This document shows, in pieces, positions 53,877-64,000 of a DNA stretch of 64,000 nucleotides. The notes beneath the pieces are model-generated. The model ran no database searches. It had not been told where the DNA came from and worked only from the letters and a program-made list of their open reading frames with translations. The position numbers were made by a program, and so were the translations under genes. Within the stretch, counting starts at the first letter, position 1. Each line of letters opens with the position of its first letter. The DNA lies in NCBI GenBank assembly GCA_028751875.1, contig CM054145.1, positions 742,172 to 806,171 on the forward strand, in the 5' to 3' direction. The stretch comes from Rapana venosa (Eukaryota; Mollusca; Gastropoda; Neogastropoda; Muricidae).

Positions 53877-54527
53877 CCAGTCAACCACCAACAGGAAGAT
53901 GGTTGGCGACAACAGACAGCCCTGACGAACACCGGTCTGTACGGAGAAGGCTTCCGTCAGTTTCCCTTCATGGATGGCTTGACAGGTGGCATCTTCATAT
54001 AGTTGCTGGATGATGGTGATGAACTTTGGTGGAAAGCCATAGTGATGCATCAGTTTCCAAATGACATCTCTGTCGATGCTGTCAAATGCCTTCTGAAGTC
54101 GACAAAGACTGAATATAGGGGGTCTGCCACTCCAGGGGACTGCTCAATGATGATGCGCATTGTGGCGATTTGAAACTGTGCATGATCTGTCTTGCCTAAA
54201 GCCTGCCTGTTCATCCCGAAGTGTCTTGTCCAGTGCTGTCTTCAGTCTGTCTAGCATGATCCTTGTCAGTACTTTCCCTGGGATGGACAGTAGCATGATT
54301 CCTCTCCAGTTGTTGCAGGAGGACAGGTCCCCTTTCTTTGGCAGCTTAACGAGATGGCCTTTCTTCCAGTCTTCTGGTACACTCTCTTGCTCCCAGATCT
54401 TGTATAGGAGTGGGTATAACATCTCGGTGGAAGTTTGAATGTCCGCCTTCAGTGCTTCAGGTGGTATACCGTCTGGGCCTGCTGCTTTGCCTGATTTGAG
54501 CGATTTGCCCGATTTGAGTGACTTGAT
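53877..54527 (-). mobile_element. RTE-like LINE, N-terminal RT region and third partial copy
   Basis: Minus strand: GKAAGPDGIPPEALKAD, KKGHLVKLPKKGDLSSCNNW, LRDEQAGFRQDRSCT, then QKAFDSIDRDVIWKLMHHYG and TGVRQGCLLSPTIFLLVVDW. 53877-54050 repeats part of block B (53255-53430). It appears to be the upstream part of the same RTE, joined out of order. Confidence 0.82.
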
Positions 54528-54582
54528 GAGATGCCTTATAGGAGAAGAATATATGACTTCAGCAACTGATATTATAAATTGC

Positions 54583-55975
54583 TTCTTCTTATTCCTTATA
54601 GCTCCTAGCGGAGCATAGGGCCTCAACAGCGTCCCTCCACCTTCTCCTGTCTCTGGCAAGGGTCTTGGCCTCTTCCCATGTCAGGCTGGAGTCTCTCAGC
54701 TCACTATGCAGGCTTCTCCTCCAGGTCTGTTTGGGGCGCCCTCTCTTCCTTTTCCCCTGCGGGTTCCACTCGAGCGCTTGTCTGGTGATGTTGCAAGGCT
54801 CCTTCCGTAGGGTGTGGCCGACCCAACGCCACTTTCGCCGCCTTACTTGGACTTCCATAGGCTGTTGGTTCGCCCCATCCACAGGTCGGTACTTGGCACT
54901 CTGTCAAACCATCTGAGATGAAGGATCTGCCGGAGACATCCGTTGATGAAGGTCTGGATCTTGGAGGAGCTGGTGTTGATGACCTGCCAAGTTTCTGACC
55001 CGTAGAGAAGCACAGACTTCACGTTGGAGTTGAAGATCCTGAGCTTGGTGGTTGTGGAGATCGCATTTGTTCTCCATACGGGTTTCAAGATGGCAAATGT
55101 TTGGCGTGCTTTCTTTATTCTTGCCTTGATGTCTTCGTCTGTGCCTCCTGTCTGGCTGATCTTACTGCCCAGGTACACAAATTCACTGACATCCTCTACT
55201 GCTTTCCCAGAGATGGTGACAGGAGCCTCTTGCTGGTTGTTGGTACGCAGTAGCTTGGTCTTCTCTTGACTGATCCTGAAGCCAATACGTCTAGCTGTGG
55301 TATCTAGGGCAGTGACTTTGCTTTGGATGTGCTGCAGGCGGTGGGATAGCAGAGCCAGGTCATCGGCAAAATCGAGATCTTCCAGCTTTGTCATGAGGGT
55401 CCATTGGATACCTTTCCCGGAACTTGCGTAGGCCGTCCTTGTCACCCAGTCCAGCACCACAAGGAAGAGGAGTGGAGACAACAAGCAGCCCTGTCTGACG
55501 CCGGAAGAGATCCCGAAGCTGTCGGAGAGTCTTCCACCGTGGATGACCTGGCAGGAGAATCCTTCGTAAAGTTGCCTTATGGTGTTGACAAACTCTGATG
55601 GCACACCATAGTGGAGAAGGATGTTCCAGATTGCTTGTCTGTCCACGCTGTCAAAAGCCTTCTCAAAATCGATGAAGCAGGCGTAGAGAGGTGACTGCCA
55701 TTCTATGGACTGTTCCACGATGATTCTGAGGGTCGCAATCTGGTCGGTACAGGAACGTTCTTTTCTGAAGCCTGCCTGTTCATCTCGAAGAGTCTTGTCA
55801 AGAGCATCTTTCATACGGTCCAGGATGACTCTTGTGAGGACTTTGCTGGGGATGGACAACAGGGTGATACCTCGCCACTTTCCACACTGGGAGAGGTCGC
55901 CGTGCTTGGGGAGCTTCACAAGCAGGCCCTTCTTCCATTCTGCTGGCACCTCCCCAGTTGTCCAGAACAACCAAA
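54583..55975 (-). mobile_element. Second RTE-like LINE, RT to C-terminus, one frameshift
   Basis: A 1.1-kb minus-strand frame starts near VPAEWKKGLLVKLPKHGDLS and carries LRDEQAGFRKERSCTDQIAT, FIDFEKAFDSVDRQAIWNIL, SGVRQGCLLSPLLFLVVLDW, KLEDLDFADDLALLSHRLQH, SEFVYLGSKISQTGGTDEDI and SVLLYGSETWQVI. A frameshift at about 54850 separates this from the RKWRWVGHTLRKEPCNITRQ end. The catalytic Asp pair (FADD) is kept. The 5' half is missing; the AAGAAG 3' tail is at 54583. It differs from the RTE in blocks A and B. Confidence 0.9.
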
Positions 55976-56048
55976 ACACCACCATTATTATTATTATCAT
56001 TCCACTCTCACAAAAAAGAAGAGAGTTTACAATGGGTGCATAAACCAA

Positions 56049-56852
56049 AGCAAAACAAACTCAGCGAATGAGTCCATGAACACAAATCCGTTATTTGTCA
56101 CTCAACCAGCTATCTTTGTCAGCAAAAGCAGAAGCCCCTGGCTTCTCTCCCACCAAAGCTCGACAGCCCTAGAAAAGCGACACATACCAAAAATGTGCAC
56201 TCCCCCCCTCACCACCATTCCCCCCAGCAAGATGCATGGTGCCGACCCCCCACAACAGCCACCTCCATCACTGCATCTAGGAGAAAAGGGAAAACGAACA
56301 ATCAAATCCTGACAAAACAACAACCACAACAGCCACCTCGGACTAAACAGCTCATGGGTTGTATTATAATTATGTTTTTTTAAAATATAGCTCTAGATCA
56401 TGATCCTGCCCTAGAGGTGGGTTATCACACAGAAAAGCGCAGACCCATCCGTCATATGCCTGCCTCCTTATTTTACAGCAATAATAATAACAACAATGAT
56501 AATAATAATAAAGGTACATAATTTTTATATTACTGTTGTGTCATGCTTACAAACTGATATTTGCCTAATCACGCTGCTGAGAAACCTAAACAAGATGACC
56601 TGTAATTACAAACCTAACAAAAAGTACTAGGCATGCGTGCGCACATGGGCGCACACTCACTTTCCACTCCTATTTAAACGTCTCAAGGAATGTACTGACC
56701 TTTTTTCATGAAAAACATCCCAAATCAAGTTGGCGGAAGCACAAGGGAAAGAATATACCATTAGTCTTTTTCTTTAGCACAAAGCAATATTTCACCAAAA
56801 GAAAGAAAAAGAAGTGAATCCACTGCACACAACCATTAAGTCACAGAATGTC
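56049..56852. other. Intron 4, nothing recognised
   Basis: Unique DNA with a short AAT-rich tract at 56478-56515. Confidence 0.55.
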
Positions 56853-57994
56853 TCAGCTTTTCCCCGTCATTTCTCTGCTAAAGACTTTGTTGATGTCCAT
56901 GTGAATGTCCAGTTTCATCACTTTTCCATTCTTCAACTTGGTCAGAATCTTTCCGTTGGAAGACCAAGTCGCAAGGGTGGCAGAATGTTGACTGGCTCTC
57001 TGCAAAAGCTTGTAGTTCATCTGCGTCAGGTCTTCTCCGATGGACACGCCCGTCTGCTTCAGTTTGCGCCGCTGTGCAAGAACCAGGCCCCTGACTCTCC
57101 TGGAGTGACGGCGCACTATGATGGGTCTCGGTCTGGTGCCGCCCGGTTTGCCCGTTCTGTGCGCTATCTCTATGTCTTCTGTAGACACAGAGACCCCGAC
57201 CTTCTTGCTGAAGAGGCTGTCTCTATGTCTATATGTCTTCTGTAGACACCGAGACCCCGACCTTCTTGCTGAAGACGCTCATGCAGTGGTCCACACAGTC
57301 CTCCACCGTCTCCTTGTCTCCCCGGCCTGCCGCCACCCCGTACACCCGAAGGCTGAACTGACGGCCATGCTGCTCCTGGTCCTTGAGCTCTGTTTCAGCT
57401 CCTGGTCCTTGAGCTCTGTTTCAGCTCCTGGTCCTTGAGCTCTGTTTCAGCTCCTGGTCCTTGAGCTCTGTTTCAGCTCCTGGTCCTTGAGCTCTGTTTC
57501 AGCTCCTGGTCCTTGAGCTCTGTTTCAGCTCCTGGTCCTTGAGCTCTGTTTCAGCTCCTGGTCCTTGAGCTCTGTTTCAGCTCCTGGTCCGTCTTCACAC
57601 ACTGTTCCAGTTTTGTGTTCAGTTCCTTGTTCTCCTCCCTCAAAGCTGCCACGTCTCCCGCTGAAGCGTCTCTTTCTGTCCCGAGCTCAGACACGGGGCT
57701 CTCTAGCTGCTCCATCCTGTAGTCCAGTCCGGCCGTTGCTGTCTTGACGTTTTCCTGCAGATCTTTGATGTCTTCCCTTGCTGCTATCAGTTCTCGCTTG
57801 ATTTCTTCTAGTGCCTCATGTATTTCCATACTGTCGTTTAAACTTTCTGTTATGTCTTGCTTCAATTTCTTTTTTTCCTGCTTGGGTTTTTCTTCAAAGG
57901 CGGTGGGACTTGTACAGGAGTCGGAGGCTGAGGATGTTGAGGAGTTTCTGCGCTTGCTGGACCCAGGGAGGAATCGGGCGATGGTGCTGGTCAT
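56853..57994 (-). mobile_element. Tx1/L1-like LINE ORF1 (coiled coil plus RNA-binding part), broken
   Basis: N-terminal part (57994-57595) has basic/serine-rich SSKRRNSSTSSASDSCTS and a coiled coil (HEALEEIKRELIAAREDIKD to REENKELNTKLEQCVKTDQE). C-terminal part (57188-56853) has DIEIAHRTGKPGGTRPRPII and VRGLVLAQRRKLKQTGVSIG, matching the L1/Tx1 ORF1 C-terminus. Between them a 26-bp tandem array (57372-57590) and a ~75-bp duplication (57166-57275) destroy the frame. No matching ORF2 lies downstream. Confidence 0.8.
57372..57590. repeat. 26-bp tandem repeat inside LINE ORF1
   Basis: About eight nearly identical units of CAGCTCCTGGTCCTTGAGCT plus CTGTTT. The unit derives from the coiled-coil codons for QELKQ; 26 is not a multiple of three, so each unit shifts the frame. 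Confidence 0.93.
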
Positions 57995-58764
57995 TTCTTA
58001 AGGCATGAACATTTCAGCTACGGTTTGTCTATCTGTTTGCCTCTGCTGAAGATTGTCTTAAAGTTCATACATTTTTCAATCATATATTTTTAAAAAAATT
58101 TTATCCACACAGCTGCTCCTCATTTGCCATTTGGGAAACTTAGGCAACAATGTCAGCCTTTTTCTTTTCTTTCCTCAAGTTCACCAAGTTTAGAACTGAA
58201 AAAAACAACAACACAAAAGCCTTTCTGCTGTGTCCCTCAGTCTCAAGTAAAGACTGTATTTTAATTTACAATAGACTGCACTGCACGGTTAGCGGAGAGC
58301 TGTCCCAAACACATCCGCTCGCGATGTGAGCGAAAGTCAGAATGGAACGAAATAGAAAATACAAGGTAGAGCTCTTCAACTTTCCACAGTAGTACACTTC
58401 AGACTACATATCACTTGGTCATCCTAACTACTCGCAAACTTCATCCATTTTCTCTATGCTACGTTAGCTTATATTGATATCATTGTATCTTCATGAATAC
58501 ATTCCAGAATCAATCCGGGAAATGATGTGCAACAATCTTGGTTTTTTTAAAAACTGAATCGTTGAGGAATTCAAAGAAAAAGTAGCTACACAGTTCTCTG
58601 TACTTCCTTAGCCTCCCTGCCTGATTCTGTCTGTGAGTGGACGATGGTTGTTCTGTATTCCTGAAGAAAACCCAGATCTGTTCCCAACACAAAGTGCTTG
58701 AAGGTCATGATGGTGGTGGTGGTGTATCATGACGTCTTTTTCTTTTTCCCCCCTAACACGTTGT
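57995..58764. other. Intron 4, nothing recognised
   Basis: AT-rich unique sequence between the LINE ORF1 and the exon 5 minisatellite. Confidence 0.55.
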
Positions 58765-59925
58765 GTTGTTGCTGCAGGGTTCATCAGACCCTAACTTGTT
58801 GTGTGTTGTTGCTGCAGGGTTCATCAGACCATAACATGGTGTTGTTGCTGCAGGGTTCATCAGACCCTACCATGTGGTGTTGTTGCTGCAGGGTTCATCA
58901 GACCCTAACTTGTGTTGTTGCTGCAGGGTTCATCAGACCCTACCATGTGGTGTTGTTGCTGCAGGGTTCATCAGACCCTACCATGTGGTGTTGTTGCTGC
59001 AGGGTTCATCAGACCCTACCATGTGGTGTTGTTGCTGCAGGGTTCATCAGACCCTAACATGTTGCTGCAGGGTTCATCAGACCCTAACTTGTGTTGTTGC
59101 TGCAGGGTTCATCAGACCCTAACTTGTTGTTGTTGCAGGGTTCATCAGACCCTAACTTGTTGTTGCTGCAGGGTTCATCAGACCCTAACTTGTTGTTGCT
59201 GCAGGGTTCATCAGACCCTAACATGTTGTTGCTGCAGGGTTCATCAGACCCTAACATGTGGTGTTGCTGCAGGGTTCATCAGACCCTAACATGTGGTGTT
59301 GCTGCAGGGTTCATCAGACCCTACCATGTGGTGTTGCTGCAGGGTTCATCAGACCCTAACTTGTGGTGGTGTTGCTGCAGGGTTCATCAGACCATAACTT
59401 GTTGTGTGTTGTTGCTGCAGGGTTCATCAGACCCTAACTTGTGTTGTTGCTGCAGGGTTCATCAGACCCTAACTTGTTGTGTTGTTGCTGCAGGGTTCAT
59501 CAGACCCTAACTTGTTGTGTTGTTGCTGCAGGGTTCATCAGACCCTAACATGTTGTTGCTGCAGGGTTCACCAGACCCTAACTTGTTGCTGCTGCAGGGT
59601 TCATCAGACCCTACCATGTGGTGTTGTTGCTGCAGGGTTCATCAGACCCTAACATGTTGTTGCTGCTGCAGGGTTCATCAGACCCTAACTTGTTGCTGCT
59701 GCAGGGTTCATCAGACCCTACCATGTGGTGTTGCTGCAGGGTTCATCAGACCCTAACTTGTGTTGTTGCTGCAGGGTTCATCAGACCCTAACTTGTGTTG
59801 TTGCTGCAGGGTTCATCAGACCCTACCATGTGGTGTTGTTGCTGCAGGGTTCATCAGACCCTACCATGTTGTGTTGTTGCTGCAGGGTTCATCAGACCCT
59901 AACATGTTGTGTGTTGTTGCTGCAG
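58765..59925 (+). repeat. Minisatellite built from the exon-5 splice acceptor (about 32 copies)
   Basis: Units of 25-42 bp, each with TTGTTGCTGCAG followed by GGTTCATCAGACC and TAACTTG or TACCATGTGG. The last unit is the real junction: CTGCAG then exon 5, which starts GGTTCACCAGACCCA. So each unit has a complete acceptor and about 13 bases of exon. Two units carry ACCAGACC like the exon. Confidence 0.97.
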
Positions 59926-60035
59926 GGTTCACCAGACCCACTATGAGCAGTTCGGGGTGATCCGGGGTCACGTGGACATTGAGGGGCACGGCAGTCGCCA
60001 GGTGGAGATGAGAGGAGTCCGCGATCACTCCTATG
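59926..60035 (+). CDS. Gene 2, fifth coding exon: PEP synthase-like
   Basis: 110 nt, phase 2 in and phase 1 out. Acceptor CTGCAG (AG 59924-59925), donor GTAAGG at 60036. Encodes VHQTHYEQFGVIRGHVDIEG and SRQVEMRGVRDHSY, completing a glycine across the next junction. HYEQFG and M-R-G-x-RDHSYG are landmarks of the family. Joined to exon 4 it reads NLQK-VHQTHYEQF. The gene continues beyond the window: ATP-grasp-like and phosphohistidine domains expected of this family are not in this window. Of 33 AG-GGTTCA sites in a row, the last is chosen since only it continues into the conserved HYEQFG. Confidence 0.88.
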
Positions 60036-60044
60036 GTAAGGATG

Positions 60045-60570
60045 TGTGTGTGTGTGTGTGCGTGTGTGTGTTGTTTTATTTTTTTTATCTTCAGTGACGG
60101 TAGCAGGTCTGCTGTGTTGTGTGTGGGTGGGTTTTTAATTAGTTCTTCCACCAAAAAGTGATATCAGACGATTACATGTGTGTGTGTGCGTGCATGTGTG
60201 TATGTGCATATGCATGTGTGTGTGTGTATGAGAGTGTGTATACGTCCGTACTTGTATGTGTGTGCATGTATGAGTGTGTGTGCGTGCGTGCGTGCGTGTG
60301 AGTGTGTGTGTGTGAATGAGTGTGAGTATATGAGTGAAATTGTGGGCGTGTGCGAGAGTGCGTATGTGTGCGTGTGTGTGTAAAATATATCAGAGAAATT
60401 GTGTTATGTATGTGTGTTCCTGTATGCGTGTGTGCATGAGTGCATGCGTGCATGTATATATGTATATATGTGTGTTTGTGTGTGTATGCATGTGTGTGCG
60501 CGCGCTTGTTTGCGTGTGAGCATGCAAATATGTGTGGGGGTCTTGCGTGCATAAGTATGTGTGTGTGTGC
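60045..60570 (+). repeat. (GT)n / TGTG-rich microsatellite after exon 5 donor
   Basis: GT repeats begin 10 bp after the donor (60045-60070) and again at 60177-60570 with GCATG and GAGTG interruptions. Confidence 0.92.
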
Positions 60571-60589
60571 CAATAAAATGACCTAAGCA

Positions 60590-61575
60590 ACAAACAGTTA
60601 TAAAGAACCTAGGGCCTTGCTATTTGAAAGAACTATAGGGGAATAATCAAGAACATGTTTCTAAATCTTCAACCAGTCATGGATAACAAATAGAACAAGG
60701 AAAACTCCAAAAACTAACGATAGATACTATAACTAGCCAAAAAGTTTGGACTTTGGGAACGTTAACATATTCTACGTAGATATTAGTACAAAGTATGGGG
60801 TAAAAAACAAAGGGCATTAAGAGAGGTTTACAAAACATTCATTAAATGATAAGCTTTAAAACAAGGTGATCAATCACAGGAAGATACCGACTGGGCTGTG
60901 TAGCAGACATTCAGAAATTTTGCAAAGAACTATATCATTGTTTAGGATGCTTTTAAGCGTTACAGATGATTCTAAAAGTAAGGGATCTTTCAGTGTCATA
61001 GAAACAAATTCTTTAATTCTAGGACAACCAGTAAGTAGATGTCTGACACTAATTTGTTTTCCACACATGCATAGTATGTTCTTGCAGTATTTTGTGCGAA
61101 GAGCATTTAAACGGAATGTATAAGCCAAGCTTGATATATTTCTGGAAGCAGACGTAGGTGACTTTGCACAGAAACGCTTAGTGTTTTGTACATCCGTCAT
61201 ATTTAGGCAACGAAATATTGACTAAAAGTGATCCTTCAACATTGCATGCTCCTTGTCGCGCAGTTCTATCGACCCATTCATTAGCAATAATCCCACAGTG
61301 GGAAGGAACCCAGCAAAAAGTAACACTGATGCCTTTCAACAACAATAAATGAACAGCATGTTTGATTTCAGTGATCATATCTAGTCTAGTATTTTGATTT
61401 AAGGAATTTAATGCGCACAATACAGATTTAGAATCAACACATAGTACAATTTTCAAATCTTTCTGAGGAAGTGGACCAAAATAGTTGAGAGCCATCAATA
61501 TTGCGAAGAGCTCTGCAGTAGAGATAGAAACGCCACTGGTTATATGATATATTTTCTCAATGTTATGGGCTGGTA
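60590..61575 (-). pseudogene. LINE remnant: RNase H and zinc-knuckle C-terminus
   Basis: Minus strand: ALNYFGPLPQKDLKIVLCVD, SKSVLCALNSL, GISVTFCWVPSHCGIIANEW (RNase H His and Asp) followed by YTFRLNALRTKYCKNILCMC and GKQISVRHLLTGCPRIKEF, the C-x-C-x6-H-x4-C element. Two frames joined by a shift at about 61190. Same family as 26190-27180. Confidence 0.82.
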
Positions 61576-61676
61576 TAACGAAGGCTGCACCTACCTGTTC
61601 GTTATCAAGTTATCAAGGGTTGGTGTTTGTGTGTGCGTGTGTGCATTATTTTATTTTTTTATCTTCAGTGACATAG

Positions 61677-61905
61677 CAGGTCTTCCTTCGGATGAGACTA
61701 TAAACCAAGGCTCCGTGTTCGAACGCATGCAGAACATCTTGCGCACACGTTAAATCCTGTTCCGCGTTTCGGAAGAGTAGGCCATTGTGTGCCGGTGGAA
61801 ACAGATGACAGAATTTACAAAACCGCATACACACGGGGACTGCATGTAAAAAAGCACATAAGTGCTTATTCCATTATTCTCGATATAAAAGAATAAAATG
61901 TAACA
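61677..61905 (+). mobile_element. SINE-B fragment without head
   Basis: CTTCGGATGAGACTATAAAC, CATGCAGAACATCTTGCGCA, GAGTAGGCCATTGTGTGCCG and CCATTATTCTCGATATAAAA; begins at the shared core. Confidence 0.8.
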
Positions 61906-62251
61906 AAAAAATTAATAGTCCTCCTCAATCCCAGGTCTGTTGTAATGCCTCCAGAGTGGAATGTCCTCAGAAAGCTATCAATGTCAGGCTGCCATGAGGC
62001 CACTACCTAGAAGGGCCCTGCATTGCTGTTGGATCACTTCAGCGTGTTCAGTGACACCTGGTCCAGTGTTTGATCAAGTGTGTAACAAGTTACCTTTTTT
62101 TACAGGCTGTATTCTGCCTCTGATCTTTTTGCTGTTGTTGTTGTTATACTAAATTGTGCTGTAGAGATCTTGCAAGACACAGTGCGATGGGGACCTGAGG
62201 TTGTTGTGGAACAGGTGCATGTCACATTCAGTATTGTATCCCAAGCATTGA
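61906..62251. other. Nothing recognised
   Basis: Unique sequence between a SINE and a LINE. Confidence 0.5.
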
Positions 62252-62252
62252 G

Positions 62253-62297
<45 letters not shown>
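62252..62297. repeat. (CA)n microsatellite
   Basis: 22 CA units directly before LINE coding sequence. Confidence 0.95.
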
Positions 62298-62298
<1 letters not shown>

Positions 62299-64000
62299 AT
62301 GAAAGAAGTGAAGCATATGAAAGTTAGAGATTTAATGGAATACTCTGATCATTGTCCACTTGATTTAGATATAAATATACCAGATATAGACAAAACACGT
62401 TTGCAGAAGTCTATCAAAATAGTAAGAGACACACAGGCAGAGTGTATTACTAAAGATTTACCACAACAAACACGTTTTGTATGGGATAAAAATTCCAAAG
62501 AACAATTTCAAAAGACACTTCTACTACAGTCAATACAATCACACATAGCACAAATAAAAACTCAGAACAAATACAGTATTAAAACAAAGTACAAAGCAGC
62601 CTGATTCAACAAACGTAGTCAATGAATGTTCCAGACAACTGTCTGATATCTTTCTCAAAGTGGCACAATTAAGCTTGAAGACCAGAAAGTCAAAACCTGA
62701 AAGAAAAAACTAAAACAAATAAAAATGGTTTGACTCAGAATGTTAAAAATTTACAAGAAACGAAGTAAAGTCTTTACTAAATGCAATAAATAGAAATCCA
62801 TATAAACCTGAACTTCGCCCAAAAATTTTTTCATGAAAAGTAAACAGATAATACTTTAATAAAAAAGAAAAAAAAACCTTCAAACATTCACTGATATCAC
62901 AACGACATGATGCATTGACGAAATCCGAGTGTATTGTGGAAAACTTTCAAAAATTAAAGAAAGCAAAGAGATGGATTAAAGCATCATAATCATTTTAGTA
63001 GCAGTAAAGGACTGAAACACTTAAAAACACTTATTGGAAAAAAAACCGAAAATAGATCCAGCCCGCAAAAAAGCAAGTAAAAAAGCAGGTAAATTGTTTT
63101 AAAGTATCAAATAACCTTTCCTAGATAAGCAAATTACAACATGGAAATTACAAACACAATCAAAAGACTAAAAAGAACAAATCGCCGGGGAAAAATGGAA
63201 ATACAAACGAAATGATCAAATCAGTTTTGTCTAATGTTATAGAGACAATGCGGAATATGTTCAATTTAGTATTAGAAACGGGTATGTCCCCCTTTGTGAC
63301 TGGAAAGTAGTAGTGAATGTTCCAATCTATAAAACGGATGCATATAAACCAGAAAACTACAGAGGAATAACGTTGACAAACCTATTGGAAAACTTTTTTT
63401 GTCAAATATTTGTATCATAGAATTTCTGATTTAGAAAATAACAATAGTATTGTCAGAGAACAAGCTGGTTTCAGAAAAGCATGCAGAACAACGGACCATA
63501 TCTTCCTACTTAACAATTTAATAGATAGTGCACTAAAAGTAAAAACTAAAAGACTTTATTGCTGCTTTGTAGATTTTCAGAAAGCTTTCGATAATGTGTG
63601 GCATGAGGGTCTTCTTATAAAGTTAAACGAAGTAGGAAATTCCAATGCAACAATATTTACAAAAATACGAGGCAAACACACAGATAAAATCATAGTCAAA
63701 AAGGGGGTACATCAGGGAAATACATTAAGTTCTACATTATTTAATGTTAATGTCAATGAATAGTTCAACATATTGATGAGAAAGATTTCACCCTAAAATA
63801 ACCCAAAAGGGCAGAATTCTGGTTTACTCTATGCTGATGACCTGCATTACTATCAACAACCAAAATAGGTCTTCAAACTAAACTGAATAAACTGCAGAAT
63901 TTCTGTTTTAATTGGGGTTTAAAGATAAACAAAACAAAAACAAAGGTAATAGTTTTTACGAGATCACCTCCTAAAATCCCAATTCATTTCAAATGTGGAG
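62298..64000 (+). mobile_element. Decayed LINE: endonuclease end and reverse transcriptase, + strand
   Basis: Opens with VRDLMEYSDHCPLDLDI, the SDH block at the end of an APE-type endonuclease, then a long linker with many stops, NKSPGKNGN and VVNVPIYKTDAYKPENYRGI (RT block), VREQAGFRKACRTTDHIFLL, CCFVDFQKAFDNVWHEGLLI, GVHQGNTLSSTLFNV and LLYADDLHYY (intact YADD near 63830). AT-rich (A-rich coding) and full of frameshifts. It continues beyond the window. The clade is not resolved by eye. Confidence 0.83.

Noticed and set aside
54843..56048. A 401-codon open frame as a host gene
   Set aside because: RTE-like reverse transcriptase missing its endonuclease, frameshifted near its end.
58698..59960. 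Repetitive CCCCRVHQTLTC open frames as a novel repeat protein
   Set aside because: They are translations of the acceptor minisatellite; the VHQT part is the real exon start, but the rest is intron sequence.
60180..60593. Open frames in TG-rich DNA after exon 5
   Set aside because: Microsatellite translations; no splice signals or conserved residues.

Overview
The window is animal nuclear DNA, most likely from a gastropod mollusc. Evidence: single-domain exons with GT/AG borders separated by multi-kilobase introns, many non-LTR retrotransposon (LINE) fragments, tRNA-headed SINEs with short-motif tails, DNA-transposon-like elements with terminal inverted repeats, and very many micro- and minisatellites. 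The SINE and RTE sequence types are ones I associate with marine snails; this taxon call is inference. I see no bacterial operons, CRISPR arrays, rRNA genes or stand-alone tRNA genes.

Two host genes are supported, both on the + strand and both incomplete here. Gene 1 (exons 1413-1526, 6109-6215 and about 20303-20597) encodes a small multi-pass membrane protein that best fits the TMEM179 family; its 5' exons lie before the window. Gene 2 (exons 28316-28591, 34467-34574, 37656-37807, 47254-47412, 59926-60035) encodes the N-terminal ~268 residues of an animal 'putative phosphoenolpyruvate synthase-like' protein with an N-terminal membrane anchor. Every intron phase in gene 2 matches across the five exons, and the gene runs off the right edge before the catalytic domains.

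Layout: 1-4400 microsatellites, SINE pieces and exon 1 of gene 1; 4495-6108 a ~38-bp minisatellite ending in exon 2; 6285-17745 an 11.5-kb GT-rich GGTCTG array with a SINE-bearing higher-order repeat; 19197-20302 a pentameric array leading into exon 3; 20.6-28.3 kb intergenic DNA with repeats; 28.3-60.0 kb gene 2, whose introns hold most of the LINEs (an ORF1-esterase/RNase H LINE at 38.4-46.1 kb, an L2/CR1-like LINE at 29.8-32.6 kb, RTE-like LINEs at 37, 43, 48.6 and 50-56 kb, a Tx1/L1-like ORF1 at 57 kb), SINEs, a piggyBac-like and a hAT-like non-autonomous element; 60-64 kb LINE remnants.

The most striking pattern is that tandem repeats sit directly against almost every splice site of both genes. 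At four acceptors the repeat unit itself contains a copy of the acceptor AG and sequence from or next to the start of the exon, so the arrays look like serial amplification of exon-intron borders.
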